A DNA stretch of 64,000 nt from CAIODY01 sp046051225. GTDB lineage: Bacteria > Bacteroidota > Bacteroidia > Chitinophagales > CAIODY01. Below, one piece after another: positions 16,051 to 24,008 of the stretch. The translations under genes were made by a program, and so were the position numbers. The stretch is taken from assembly GCA_046051225.1 (NCBI GenBank), contig JBJOOR010000013.1:1-64000 (forward strand), written 5' to 3'. Positions within the stretch are counted from its first letter, which is position 1, and each line of letters begins with the position of its first letter. The notes below the pieces were generated by a model, which saw only the letters and a list, made by a program, of their open reading frames with translations, made no database searches and was not told the DNA's origin.

Positions 16051-16082
16051 TTTGGAATTTAGTTTTCAAACAAATACTTTTG
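16051..16082 (+). promoter_or_regulatory. Bacteroidota promoter (TTTG-N20-TACTTTTG)
   Basis: A -33 TTTG at 16051-16054 and a perfect -7 box TACTTTTG at 16075-16082 lie 15 bp before the ATG at 16098. Both elements and the spacing fit the phylum consensus. Confidence 0.65.
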
Positions 16083-16097
16083 TATAAATTTAAAACT

Positions 16098-17525
16098 ATG
16101 CAAAATACAAAAATTTTTAAACTATTGGCTACGCTAAGCCATCCTGAAAGACAACGATTTTTAGATTTTTTAAACAGTATTTATTTTAATCAAAATGACG
16201 CTTTAGTGAAGTGTTTCGTTGCATTGCTGCCATCTTTACAAAAAACAAAACCTATTGAACAAAACGAACAACAAATCTGGAAACAGATTTACCCTAGCAA
16301 AAAATACGATAAAGCAAGATTTCATAGGGTTTGTTCAGATTTATTAAAAGAGGCAGAAAGGTTTATGGCATATTTTAAATTTGCTCAAAATAAATCGTTG
16401 CAAAATGTATATACGCTGCAATCATTAAATGAAAAACGAGCCATGGAACATTTGCCACATTTTATGAATTTTACTTATAGCCAACATAAAAAAACCACAT
16501 TAAAAGATGGTGATTTTTATTATTTGCAATATTTAATTGAAGACCAAAAAAGTAAATTTGAAGTTAATTTAAATAAGCGAACAAGCGACAATAACTCAAT
16601 TGCCGCAATGACAAATTTAGATAGCTTTTATATCGCTCAAAAATTACAATATTACAATGCCTTGCTGCATTATAAAAGTATTAATTCTGTATCTGGCGAA
16701 ATACTTTTAATGAATGAGATAGTTAGTATAATAAAAGCAGGAGCATTTGAAAATTATGCATTAATAAAAATTCGATATTCAATTTTTTTAACTCAAACAG
16801 AATCTGAAAACGAAGTTCACTTTGAAAATTTAAAAGAATTCATTAAATTGTATGACAAAAAATTTTCATCTGAAATTGCTAGAGAAATGTACTCATTTGC
16901 AATTCAATATTGTATTAAAAAAATAAATTCAGGGGTTCAAAAATTCTATCAAGAAATTTTTAATTTATACAAATCATCGCTACAGCTAGAAGTACTATTT
17001 AATAATAATGAAATTTCGCCTTATGAATTTAAGAACATTATTACTACAGGGTTACGAGTTAATGAATTTACTTGGACAGAAAATTTTATTAAAGAATATA
17101 AAATTCAATTACCAGTTGAACATCAAGAAAATGCATATACTTTCAACATAGCAAGGGTTTTTTTTTACAGAAAAGAATATGATAAGGTATTAAATTTACT
17201 TCAAAAAGTTGAATATAATGATGTATTTTATTTACTTGATTCTAAACTTACTTTAATAAAAACATTTTATGAGCTAAAAGAATTTGAATCGTTAGCTGCA
17301 TTATTAGAAAGTTTTAAAATGTTAATCAGGCGCAAAAAAATAATTTCAGAACAACAACGAATCATATATTCTCACTTCATTCAATATGTAAAAAAATTTA
17401 TCTCCATAACAGATAAAACAAAATTAGTTGCATTACAAACAGAACTCCAAAGCCCCCAACAAGTAGCCGATATTGGATGGTTAAAAGAAAAAGTAAACGA
17501 ATTACTTGAAAACAAAAAAAGGTAA
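16098..17525 (+). CDS. Hypothetical alpha-helical protein, possibly a helical-repeat scaffold
   Basis: I do not recognise a named family. The 475-residue sequence has no signal peptide, no membrane segment and few glycines or prolines. It looks almost wholly alpha-helical, with paired helices suggesting a TPR-like solenoid, especially in the last 200 residues. Similar ~480-residue proteins beginning with ..KLLATLSHPERQRFLDFL.. seem to occur in Chitinophaga relatives; that is from memory. The ATG at 16098 is chosen over an upstream TTG, and a good promoter ends 15 bp before it. The gene stands alone. About 170 bp of AT-rich sequence follow, with no visible feature. Confidence 0.7.
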   Translation: MQNTKIFKLLATLSHPERQRFLDFLNSIYFNQNDALVKCFVALLPSLQKTKPIEQNEQQIWKQIYPSKKYDKARFHRVCSDLLKEAERFMAYFKFAQNKSLQNVYTLQSLNEKRAMEHLPHFMNFTYSQHKKTTLKDGDFYYLQYLIEDQKSKFEVNLNKRTSDNNSIAAMTNLDSFYIAQKLQYYNALLHYKSINSVSGEILLMNEIVSIIKAGAFENYALIKIRYSIFLTQTESENEVHFENLKEFIKLYDKKFSSEIAREMYSFAIQYCIKKINSGVQKFYQEIFNLYKSSLQLEVLFNNNEISPYEFKNIITTGLRVNEFTWTENFIKEYKIQLPVEHQENAYTFNIARVFFYRKEYDKVLNLLQKVEYNDVFYLLDSKLTLIKTFYELKEFESLAALLESFKMLIRRKKIISEQQRIIYSHFIQYVKKFISITDKTKLVALQTELQSPQQVADIGWLKEKVNELLENKKR

Positions 17526-17698
17526 TTAAATCTGTTAATGCACTGAATTTGACTAATAACACATTTATTTTTAATAAAACAATATTCCCCCAAACAGGAA
17601 ACAGAAGAAATGCAGAATTTATAAAAAAATAATAGTCCTCATTTTTAAAACTATTCCTTTTATAAGAATAAAAGCAGCAACTACAATCAATCACATTT

Positions 17699-18334
17699 TT
17701 ATTCTAGTGTAAGATAATTCAGTTTATTATCGTAATCTCTGTTTATCACCTCTTCTATTATTTCAAAATGATGTGGATTATTTACAAAATCGAGGTTATT
17801 AATATCTAATATTAAAATGCGGCTATTATTTAAATTCTTAAACAAACTAAAATATTGCGCTTCAATATTTTCTAAATATTCATCCTTAATATTTTGCTCG
17901 TAAACTCTGCCTCGTAATTTTATTTTCTGTTGCAAATTTTCAATTGAGCAATGCAGATATATAATTAAATCGGGCGTTGGTAAAGTTTTATAAATAATAT
18001 CAAAAATTCTGCTGTACAATTTAAACTCATCATCTGTTAAGTTTACTTTGCTAAACAACTGCGATTTGATAAATAAATAATCGGTAATTACGCCATTAAA
18101 AAAAAAATCTTGCTGGGCTGTCATTTCGCTTAGCTGCTGAAATCTTTCTGCTACAAAGAATAATTCGAACGGAAAGGCAAATTTTTCGGGGTTTTCGTAA
18201 AATTTTGCAATAAACGGATTATCGGCAAATTGCTCTAATACCAATTTTGCACCCATCTTTTTTGCCAACAATGTTGCCAAAGATGTTTTGCCTGCACCAA
18301 TATTTCCCTCAATAGTTATATAACGATATTGCAT
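17699..18334 (-). CDS. Deoxynucleoside kinase
   Basis: Phosphorylates deoxynucleosides (deoxyadenosine/deoxyguanosine type most likely) in nucleotide salvage. The P-loop GNIGAGKT is at residues 10-17. The segments FFVAERFQQ and LIIYLHCSIENLQQKIKLRGR, the latter with the LID-region arginines, match the dNK/thymidine-kinase-2-like family. The length of 211 residues is typical. It lies 7 bp downstream of folK on the same strand; the folK-dNK pairing is common in Bacteroidota, as I recall. It ends the nadC-folK-dNK part of a long minus-strand run. Exact base specificity cannot be read from sequence. Confidence 0.92.
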   Translation of the reverse strand: MQYRYITIEGNIGAGKTSLATLLAKKMGAKLVLEQFADNPFIAKFYENPEKFAFPFELFFVAERFQQLSEMTAQQDFFFNGVITDYLFIKSQLFSKVNLTDDEFKLYSRIFDIIYKTLPTPDLIIYLHCSIENLQQKIKLRGRVYEQNIKDEYLENIEAQYFSLFKNLNNSRILILDINNLDFVNNPHHFEIIEEVINRDYDNKLNYLTLE

Positions 18335-18341
18335 TTGATAA

Positions 18342-18821
18342 TCAATTCTTTATAACCTTTAGCTCATCTTTACATTGAAGCAATAATTCGCTAATATTTT
18401 TATTCAAAATGGGATGAATAAAACTTGGAATTAATTCATGTAAAGGTGTTAAAGTAAATCGCCTCAAATGTAAGTAAGGATGTGGAATTTGTAAGTTTGG
18501 TTTATCCACAATTTCCGAATTGTAAAATAAAATATCAATATCAATGGTTCTGGGGCCCCATTTTTCTTCTCTTTTTCTGCCTAAATTTTGTTCAATCAAT
18601 AAAATTTTTTGTAGACAATTTTCAGCAGATAGTTCAGTTTCAATAATTAAACATTGATTTAAAAAATCATTTTGGTTTTCGTTACCCCAAGCTTTTGTTC
18701 GGTAAATAGATGATTTATTAATGCACTTACATGCTTCATTTTCAATCAGTTCAATAGCTTTTAAAAATATAATTTCGCAAGTACCAATATTGCAGCCTAA
18801 TAATAAAACAAGTTGATTCAT
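18342..18821 (-). CDS. folK: 2-amino-4-hydroxy-6-hydroxymethyldihydropteridine pyrophosphokinase
   Basis: Transfers pyrophosphate from ATP to hydroxymethyl-dihydropterin in folate synthesis. The diagnostic signature GPRTIDIDILFYN sits near residue 94, followed by IPHPYLHLRRFTLTPLHEL. The N-terminal LLGCNIGTC segment aligns with the LGSNLG motif, though with a cysteine in place of the usual residue. The length of 159 residues is normal. It starts 3 bp after the end of nadC and is followed 7 bp later by the deoxynucleoside kinase gene, so it is clearly cotranscribed. Confidence 0.96.
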   Translation of the reverse strand: MNQLVLLLGCNIGTCEIIFLKAIELIENEACKCINKSSIYRTKAWGNENQNDFLNQCLIIETELSAENCLQKILLIEQNLGRKREEKWGPRTIDIDILFYNSEIVDKPNLQIPHPYLHLRRFTLTPLHELIPSFIHPILNKNISELLLQCKDELKVIKN

Positions 18822-18824
18822 TGG

Positions 18825-19682
18825 TTATTTTACCGCCTTTAAACTTAAATCTAAACTAGTATAATGATGCGTTAAAGCACCCACCGAAATAAAATCGACA
18901 CCTGTTTCGGCAACAGCTTTTATTGTGGTTAAATTAATGCCGCCGCTGGCTTCAGTTTCCATCTTCCCTCCCACCATTTTTACAGCAGTTTTCATGTCAT
19001 CTAATTTAAAATTATCAAACATGATGCGTTCAATTTTTCCGCAATTTAATACTTCTTCTACTTCCAATAAATTTCTGGTTTCAACTTCAATAGGAATATT
19101 TAGTTGATTATTTTTTCGGTAATTATCAGCCAAATCAATAGCTTTTGATATTCCACCTGCAAAATCAATATGATTATCTTTTAGCATAATCATATCATAT
19201 AATCCAAATCTATGATTATGTCCGCCACCAATTCTAACGGCCCATTTTTCAAAATATCTAAATAAAGGTGTAGTTTTTCGGGTATCTAAAACTTTGGTAT
19301 TGGTATGCACAATTAAATCTACATAAGTTTTGGTTAGTGTTGCTACCCCACTCATTCGCTGCATACAATTCAAAACCAATCTTTCAGCCTTTAATAAAGC
19401 TTGCGTATTGCAATTTACTTCAAATGCAATATCGCCTGGTTTAACCCAAGTGCCATCGTTTATAAAAATTGAAATATTACTTTCGGCATCTACAAATTTG
19501 AAAATTGTTTTAGCTAATTCAACGCCAGCTAAAACGCCTTCTTCTTTTACTTTTAAAATTGCTTTGCCTTTAGCATGGGCAGGAATAGCGGAAAGCGATG
19601 AATAATCGCCTGTTTTTACATCTTCATCAAATGCATTTTCAATAAATTGCTGAATGTATTCTTTGTTTTCTACTGCCATCAT
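18825..19682 (-). CDS. nadC: Nicotinate-nucleotide pyrophosphorylase (carboxylating)
   Basis: Converts quinolinate and PRPP to nicotinate mononucleotide in de novo NAD synthesis. It shows the core segments NCMQRMSGVATLT, VLDTRKTTPLFRYFEKWAVR.GGG.NHR and MIMLKDNHI, and the C-terminal phosphate-binding EASGGIN...GVDFISVGALTH. The length of 285 residues is standard. Two adjacent ATGs (19682 and 19679) are both possible starts. The gene begins 2 bp after the DUF4783 gene ends and is followed by folK after 3 bp. The nadA and nadB genes are not in the window. Confidence 0.97.
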   Translation of the reverse strand: MMAVENKEYIQQFIENAFDEDVKTGDYSSLSAIPAHAKGKAILKVKEEGVLAGVELAKTIFKFVDAESNISIFINDGTWVKPGDIAFEVNCNTQALLKAERLVLNCMQRMSGVATLTKTYVDLIVHTNTKVLDTRKTTPLFRYFEKWAVRIGGGHNHRFGLYDMIMLKDNHIDFAGGISKAIDLADNYRKNNQLNIPIEVETRNLLEVEEVLNCGKIERIMFDNFKLDDMKTAVKMVGGKMETEASGGINLTTIKAVAETGVDFISVGALTHHYTSLDLSLKAVK

Positions 19683-19684
19683 AA

Positions 19685-20086
19685 TTAATCTTTTTCAATT
19701 CTTAATTCTTGAATTAAAAACTGACCACCACTTTGTTTTAAGTAAAATATTACTTTATAATTTCCTTTATTAGTTGATAAAACACCAATGCCAAATGAAG
19801 AACCATCGGGCGATGAACCTTGATGATTTAATTTGAAACCATTAACTTGGTTATTTTGAAAAAATGAATTTAACACTGCATCGGCTTGATTGCGGCTATA
19901 ATTAGATTCTTTATCTAATAAAGTAAGTTCAACCGTATTGGCTAAATAAGCAGCTAAAGAAGGCGATTTTGAATTAAATGCAGTTGCAATTTGGTCGATT
20001 TGACCACCAAAAATATTGCTTGCAAAAGTTTTATTGGTAGTAATAAAACCTAAAACTAAAGCCGTAAATAAAATTATTTTTTTCAT
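19685..20086 (-). CDS. DUF4783 secreted protein
   Basis: A 133-residue exported protein with signal peptide MKKIILFTALVLGFITTNKTFA. The mature part has the DUF4783 pattern: ..IATAFNSKSPSLAAYLANTVELTLLD...Y....A...L..FF, then F.L.HQG.S....F.IG.L.T..G.Y.V.FYLK. The fold is predicted to be NTF2/cystatin-like and the function is unknown. It directly precedes nadC, an arrangement I recall as conserved across Bacteroidota. It is probably periplasmic. It follows tpiA by 52 bp. Confidence 0.85.
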   Translation of the reverse strand: MKKIILFTALVLGFITTNKTFASNIFGGQIDQIATAFNSKSPSLAAYLANTVELTLLDKESNYSRNQADAVLNSFFQNNQVNGFKLNHQGSSPDGSSFGIGVLSTNKGNYKVIFYLKQSGGQFLIQELRIEKD

Positions 20087-20138
20087 TTGTAAAATTGTTA
20101 ATCAATTACTGACTAATTCTGTGCCATGTTATATTAAA

Positions 20139-20891
20139 TTAAAACGAATTAATGATTGCTGTAAATTCATTTGCCTTTAATGATGCACCGCCAATCAATC
20201 CTCCGTCTACGTCGGGTTGCGAAAAAAGTTCGGCAGCATTATCGGCTTTGCAACTTCCACCATATAAAATCGAAATTTTATTTGCCGTTTCAATGCCATA
20301 TTTATCAGCAATTGAATTACGGATAAATAAATGCATTTCTTGAGCTTGAGCCGATGAAGCTGTTAATCCTGTTCCAATTGCCCAAATGGGTTCGTAAGCA
20401 ATAATGCATTTTTCTATTTCTGATACTGATAAATGAAATAAACTTTTTTGTAATTGAATCAATACAAATTCATTTTGTTGATTGTTGTTTCTAATGTGTA
20501 AAGGTTCGCCACAACAAAAAATGGGTATAAGTTCAGCATCTAAAACTGCATCTATTTTTTCTTTTAAAAATACTTCAGTTTCGTTAAAATATTCTCTTCT
20601 TTCCGAATGACCAACTAATACATATTCAACGCCAACAGATTTTAACATCGATGTTGAAACTTCGCCTGTAAAGGCTCCATTTGGCTTTGGATGAACATTT
20701 TGAGCACCACACGAAATATTTTTATTTGTATCTATTTTTTCAGCAACTGAATGAATAGAAATAAATGAAGGAAATACAATAACTTTTATTTTGTTCGAAA
20801 AATCAGCCTTATTAATGTCAGTAATTAGTTGAATGCTTTGATTCAAATCATTATTCATTTTCCAATTTCCTGCTACTATTTTTTGCCTCAT
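20139..20891 (-). CDS. tpiA: Triosephosphate isomerase
   Basis: Interconverts dihydroxyacetone phosphate and glyceraldehyde 3-phosphate in glycolysis and gluconeogenesis. Catalytic residues are all visible: Asn9 and Lys11 in GNWKMN, His95 in GHSERR, Glu167 in AYEPIWAIGTG, and the phosphate loop YGGSCKADNA followed by DGGLIGGASL. The length of 251 residues is standard when the start is placed at 20891 (MRQKIVAGNWKMN); the upstream in-frame extension overlaps the previous gene and is not conserved. It begins 10 bp after the stop of the GlmU-like gene. Confidence 0.97.
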   Translation of the reverse strand: MRQKIVAGNWKMNNDLNQSIQLITDINKADFSNKIKVIVFPSFISIHSVAEKIDTNKNISCGAQNVHPKPNGAFTGEVSTSMLKSVGVEYVLVGHSERREYFNETEVFLKEKIDAVLDAELIPIFCCGEPLHIRNNNQQNEFVLIQLQKSLFHLSVSEIEKCIIAYEPIWAIGTGLTASSAQAQEMHLFIRNSIADKYGIETANKISILYGGSCKADNAAELFSQPDVDGGLIGGASLKANEFTAIINSF

Positions 20892-20901
20892 TTCAGTAAT
20901 T

Positions 20902-22086
20902 TTAATTTCGTAAAGATTGTGTTTTTTCAAAAATATGAGCAAAAATATTTTGTTCTACTTCGTCAAATTGTAAACCTCGGCGTTCGTAAACTTTTTTTGC
21001 AGTTTCAATTGCTTTGTTTAATTGATAAGTTGTAGTGCCTTGTGCACCGCCCCAACTAAAATCTGCAATAATATTTCGTGGAAAACCAGCACCAAAAATA
21101 TTGGCACTCACTCCTACCACTGTACCAGTGTTAAACATAGTATTGATGCCGCATTTGCTATGGTCTGCCATTATTAAACCACAAAATTGCAAGCCCGTTT
21201 TTTCGAAACTATTTTTTACATAGCTCCACAATTTTACTTCTTCATAATTATTTTTCAAATTAGAATTGTTGGTATCAGCACCCCAATTGCACCATTCGCC
21301 CAATACACTATTGCCCATAAACCCATCATGGGCTTTGTTGCTGTAGCCAAATATCACACAATTATTTACTTCGCCACCTACTTTACAATGTTGCCCAATG
21401 GTGGTTGCACCATAAATTTTTGCCCCTAATTTCAACATTGAATGTTCGCCTAATGCAAACGAACCACGAATCATTGAACCTTCCATTACTTCCGAATCTT
21501 TTGCAAAATACATTTTTGATTTTGATGCATTTAAAATAGCATGTTCGATGATTGCACCATCTTCAAGAAAAATATTTCCTGTAGCCACTACCCTATTGGT
21601 GGCGCTAATTTCAGCCGATATTCTGCCTTTGGTTAATAATTCAAAATCGTGTTTTATTTCTGCCTCATTCCAACTAAAAATTTGATGTGATTTAGTCAGT
21701 AATTTTATTTCGGCAGTAAATGTTTTTGCTTTTGAATACGATTTTGAAAAACTAAAATTTTGTGTTTCATCTTTCGAAAGCTTGGCAGCAATTATTTCAT
21801 CACTCCAAATTAAAACTTCATCTAATTGTAAATTTTTAATAGCTTCAATTAATAAAGCATTTGGAAAAATGTTTCCTGCAATTAAAATATTTTCGGCTTC
21901 GGTATGTAATGGAAATTTTACTGAAAGATATTCTTCAGTAATTGTTGATGATACTTTAATACCAAAATGTTTCATCCATTTTTGTCTAATGGTTAATATG
22001 CCACAAGTGAAATCAGCTAAAGGTCTTGTAAATGAAAGAGGTGCTAAGCCATCTTTATATTTATTATCAAAAAAAATAAGATTCAT
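20902..22086 (-). CDS. GlmU-family protein (putative sugar nucleotidyltransferase with left-handed beta-helix)
   Basis: A 394-residue protein of a GlmU-related Bacteroidota family. The N-terminal half keeps the start of a nucleotidyltransferase fold (LAPLSFTRPLADFTCGILTIRQKW) but lacks an obvious canonical GxGTRM pyrophosphorylase loop. The C-terminal half contains hexapeptide-repeat beta-helix turns (about residues 175-330), as in acetyltransferases. It could make or modify a UDP-amino sugar, but its activity is unproven. It is not the normal bifunctional GlmU by length. It lies immediately upstream of tpiA (10 bp). Confidence 0.8.
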   Translation of the reverse strand: MNLIFFDNKYKDGLAPLSFTRPLADFTCGILTIRQKWMKHFGIKVSSTITEEYLSVKFPLHTEAENILIAGNIFPNALLIEAIKNLQLDEVLIWSDEIIAAKLSKDETQNFSFSKSYSKAKTFTAEIKLLTKSHQIFSWNEAEIKHDFELLTKGRISAEISATNRVVATGNIFLEDGAIIEHAILNASKSKMYFAKDSEVMEGSMIRGSFALGEHSMLKLGAKIYGATTIGQHCKVGGEVNNCVIFGYSNKAHDGFMGNSVLGEWCNWGADTNNSNLKNNYEEVKLWSYVKNSFEKTGLQFCGLIMADHSKCGINTMFNTGTVVGVSANIFGAGFPRNIIADFSWGGAQGTTTYQLNKAIETAKKVYERRGLQFDEVEQNIFAHIFEKTQSLRN

Positions 22087-22109
22087 TTAAAAAATTATGG
22101 TTTAAAAAA

Positions 22110-22141
22110 AATCGGCTGCTTTAAAAATAAAACAGCCGATT
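22110..22141 (-). terminator. Hairpin terminator after the 22161-22931 lipoprotein gene
   Basis: AATCGGCTG (22110-22118) pairs perfectly with CAGCCGATT (22133-22141), with T-rich and A-rich flanks on both sides. It lies between the lipoprotein stop and the GlmU-like start and would separate the two transcripts. Confidence 0.6.
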
Positions 22142-22160
22142 CAATTTTTTATTAAAATGA

Positions 22161-22931
22161 TTACGGTTTCTTATTCAACATTTCTTGTGCATTTTTTGGT
22201 TTCTCAACTTTAGAAGTAGCTGGTTTTTTAGGAATACCAATACTTCCAGTTGCACCTTTTTTCACTTCTTCTACTTTTGGTTTTACTTCTTCTACAGGCT
22301 TAGGCATTGATGCATCAACCGATTTTTGTGTTATCCCTTTTTCATAAGCTGATGATGGCAAATTCATTGATTTATCAACATATTCTGAAGCTGGTTTTTC
22401 AAGTTTTGAAGCTTTTTTATAATGCTCTTCATAAAATTTATTTGTTCCATTATAATCATCTACATAGTATGCATCATTATAGCCTTCAGCTTTTCTTATT
22501 ACATATCTTTCTTCTTGATCGTTTACACCATCATAAATAGAAGCCGAAACACCTCTTCGTCTTTTTGATGCATATTTAGTATCGCTTTCTTTTTCAACAT
22601 CAGAAGCTAATTTTTTTTCTGTTGAAGCATTATTTGTTGAACTTGAATTAGAACTAGCACTTGCGTTAGCATTTGTAGGTGCAGTTTGTACAGGTTCGGC
22701 TACAGTTTTTCCAGGGTTTGAATTATCGTCATTACTAGATGCTGTGGCAGTTGCTGTAGAAGCCGCCACACCATTTGATGTGGTATCGCCTAATCCTGCA
22801 TAAAGCGAATCTTCATAAGAAGTTTCTTTTACTACTGGCTCTTTCGAAAATCTATTTTTACATGATTTGCATGATGTGGCTGTGAAAATCACTAGAATAA
22901 AAAAATAAAAAACTGCTTTTGGGCTTTTCAT
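22161..22931 (-). CDS. Predicted lipoprotein with low-complexity Ser/Ala and Lys/Pro-rich regions
   Basis: The N-terminus MKSPKAVFYFFILVIFTATSC is a lipoprotein signal with cysteine at residue 21 (lipobox ATSC), followed by CKSCKNRF. The middle (about 55-110) is rich in Ser, Ala, Asn and Thr. The centre (KYASKRRRGVSASIYDGVNDQEERYVIRK...YNDAYYVDDYNG) is the only region that looks folded. The C-terminus is a Lys/Pro/Val-rich tail. It lies 43 bp downstream of the PorP/SprF gene, with a perfect -7 box of its own in that gap. It may be an envelope partner of the T9SS or gliding proteins encoded upstream, but this is only inference from position. Confidence 0.65.
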   Translation of the reverse strand: MKSPKAVFYFFILVIFTATSCKSCKNRFSKEPVVKETSYEDSLYAGLGDTTSNGVAASTATATASSNDDNSNPGKTVAEPVQTAPTNANASASSNSSSTNNASTEKKLASDVEKESDTKYASKRRRGVSASIYDGVNDQEERYVIRKAEGYNDAYYVDDYNGTNKFYEEHYKKASKLEKPASEYVDKSMNLPSSAYEKGITQKSVDASMPKPVEEVKPKVEEVKKGATGSIGIPKKPATSKVEKPKNAQEMLNKKP

Positions 22932-22962
22932 GATATTATGGTATAAATTAATTTAACTGTTA

Positions 22963-22970
22963 CAAAAATA
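22963..22970 (-). promoter_or_regulatory. Bacteroidota -7 promoter box (TATTTTTG)
   Basis: Perfect TAnnTTTG on the minus strand in the 43-bp gap after the PorP gene, 31 bp before the lipoprotein start, suggesting independent expression. Confidence 0.5.
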
Positions 22971-22974
22971 TGTA

Positions 22975-24000
22975 TTAAAATCTTGGGCAGAATAATTTTT
23001 TTCCTCTGCCACGATACATGATTGACTTGCTTTTAGGACACCTAATAATGTATTGTATTGCAAATTCAGGACCGCCTAATTGATGTGATACATAATGCAA
23101 TTGCGATACATTAAAATCATAAGATAGCCCAACCGCAAAATGATATACATCAACTCTAAAAAATAATGTGGCTGCATCTATACTTGGTTTTGAAAATCTT
23201 GTTCCTAATCCAAAGTACACAGCCGTTTCTCTATCTCCGTTATCATCTATTAATACTTTTGCTAAAACGCTTGTTTGCAATTGTTTAGCACTTAATTGAT
23301 TGATGTATAAAAAACTTGGAATTAAAGTAAATGCATCAGAAACTTGAATATATGCGCTTCCATGGAATTGTTTTTTCTTTCCTAAATCATCGGTTAATCT
23401 TACAAAAGATTGATTGATATTGTTAAGATGTAGAATAGAAAATCCAACATTATAATTTAACCATTTTAATGGTTGATGATAAAGAAATAATCCTGTTCCA
23501 AAATCAATGAAAGATACATTGGCTGTAAGGTTTGGAATATCATTTAAATCATCTAAAGATACTTTTGATAAATCTAATTTTTTGCTCCAATCCGAAATAT
23601 GCAACCCTGCTGCTAAAGTAAGTGGTTTCTTTTTATTTAGTATTTGACAGTAGCCTAGATTAAAACCTATCACTTGCGTTCCATAGCCCAAATCACCAGC
23701 TTTATCTGAATAAAAATTAACACCCATTCCAATAAAATTACCACCTAATTGATCTTTTAAAATTTGAGCATCACCCGAAAAAGCCATAGTTTGATAAGAT
23801 GAACTTCCCATTACCGAAGACCATTGATTTCGATAATTTGTATTAAAACGAAAGCAGCCATTAAACTGACCTACTAATGCTGGGTTAACATTTAATGGCG
23901 ATAAATAATGCTGACTAAAATGAACATCCTGTGCCTTAGAAATTGTATTGAAATGAATCAATAACAATAGCCCAATAAATATTTTTATTTGTTGTTTCAT
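22975..24000 (-). CDS. PorP/SprF-family type IX secretion system outer-membrane protein
   Basis: A 341-residue outer-membrane beta-barrel of the PorP/SprF family. It has a signal peptide (first ~23 residues, ending TISKAQ), then the signature DVHFSQHYLSPLNVNPALVGQFNGCFRFNTNYRNQW, broken here by family variation, followed by alternating beta strands. It ends in the cysteine motif FCPRF common in this family. These proteins are dedicated partners for export or anchoring of large T9SS type B adhesins, as SprF is for SprB. The gene starts 8 bp after such an adhesin gene, so the two form a functional pair. Confidence 0.93.
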   Translation of the reverse strand: MKQQIKIFIGLLLLIHFNTISKAQDVHFSQHYLSPLNVNPALVGQFNGCFRFNTNYRNQWSSVMGSSSYQTMAFSGDAQILKDQLGGNFIGMGVNFYSDKAGDLGYGTQVIGFNLGYCQILNKKKPLTLAAGLHISDWSKKLDLSKVSLDDLNDIPNLTANVSFIDFGTGLFLYHQPLKWLNYNVGFSILHLNNINQSFVRLTDDLGKKKQFHGSAYIQVSDAFTLIPSFLYINQLSAKQLQTSVLAKVLIDDNGDRETAVYFGLGTRFSKPSIDAATLFFRVDVYHFAVGLSYDFNVSQLHYVSHQLGGPEFAIQYIIRCPKSKSIMYRGRGKKLFCPRF

Positions 24001-24008
24001 GAATTTAA

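Noticed and set aside
17381..17694. Two overlapping minus-strand frames after the helical unknown protein.
   Set aside because: They overlap the end of a better gene, are mostly Phe/Leu/Ile-rich products of AT-rich sequence, and have no promoter or family match.
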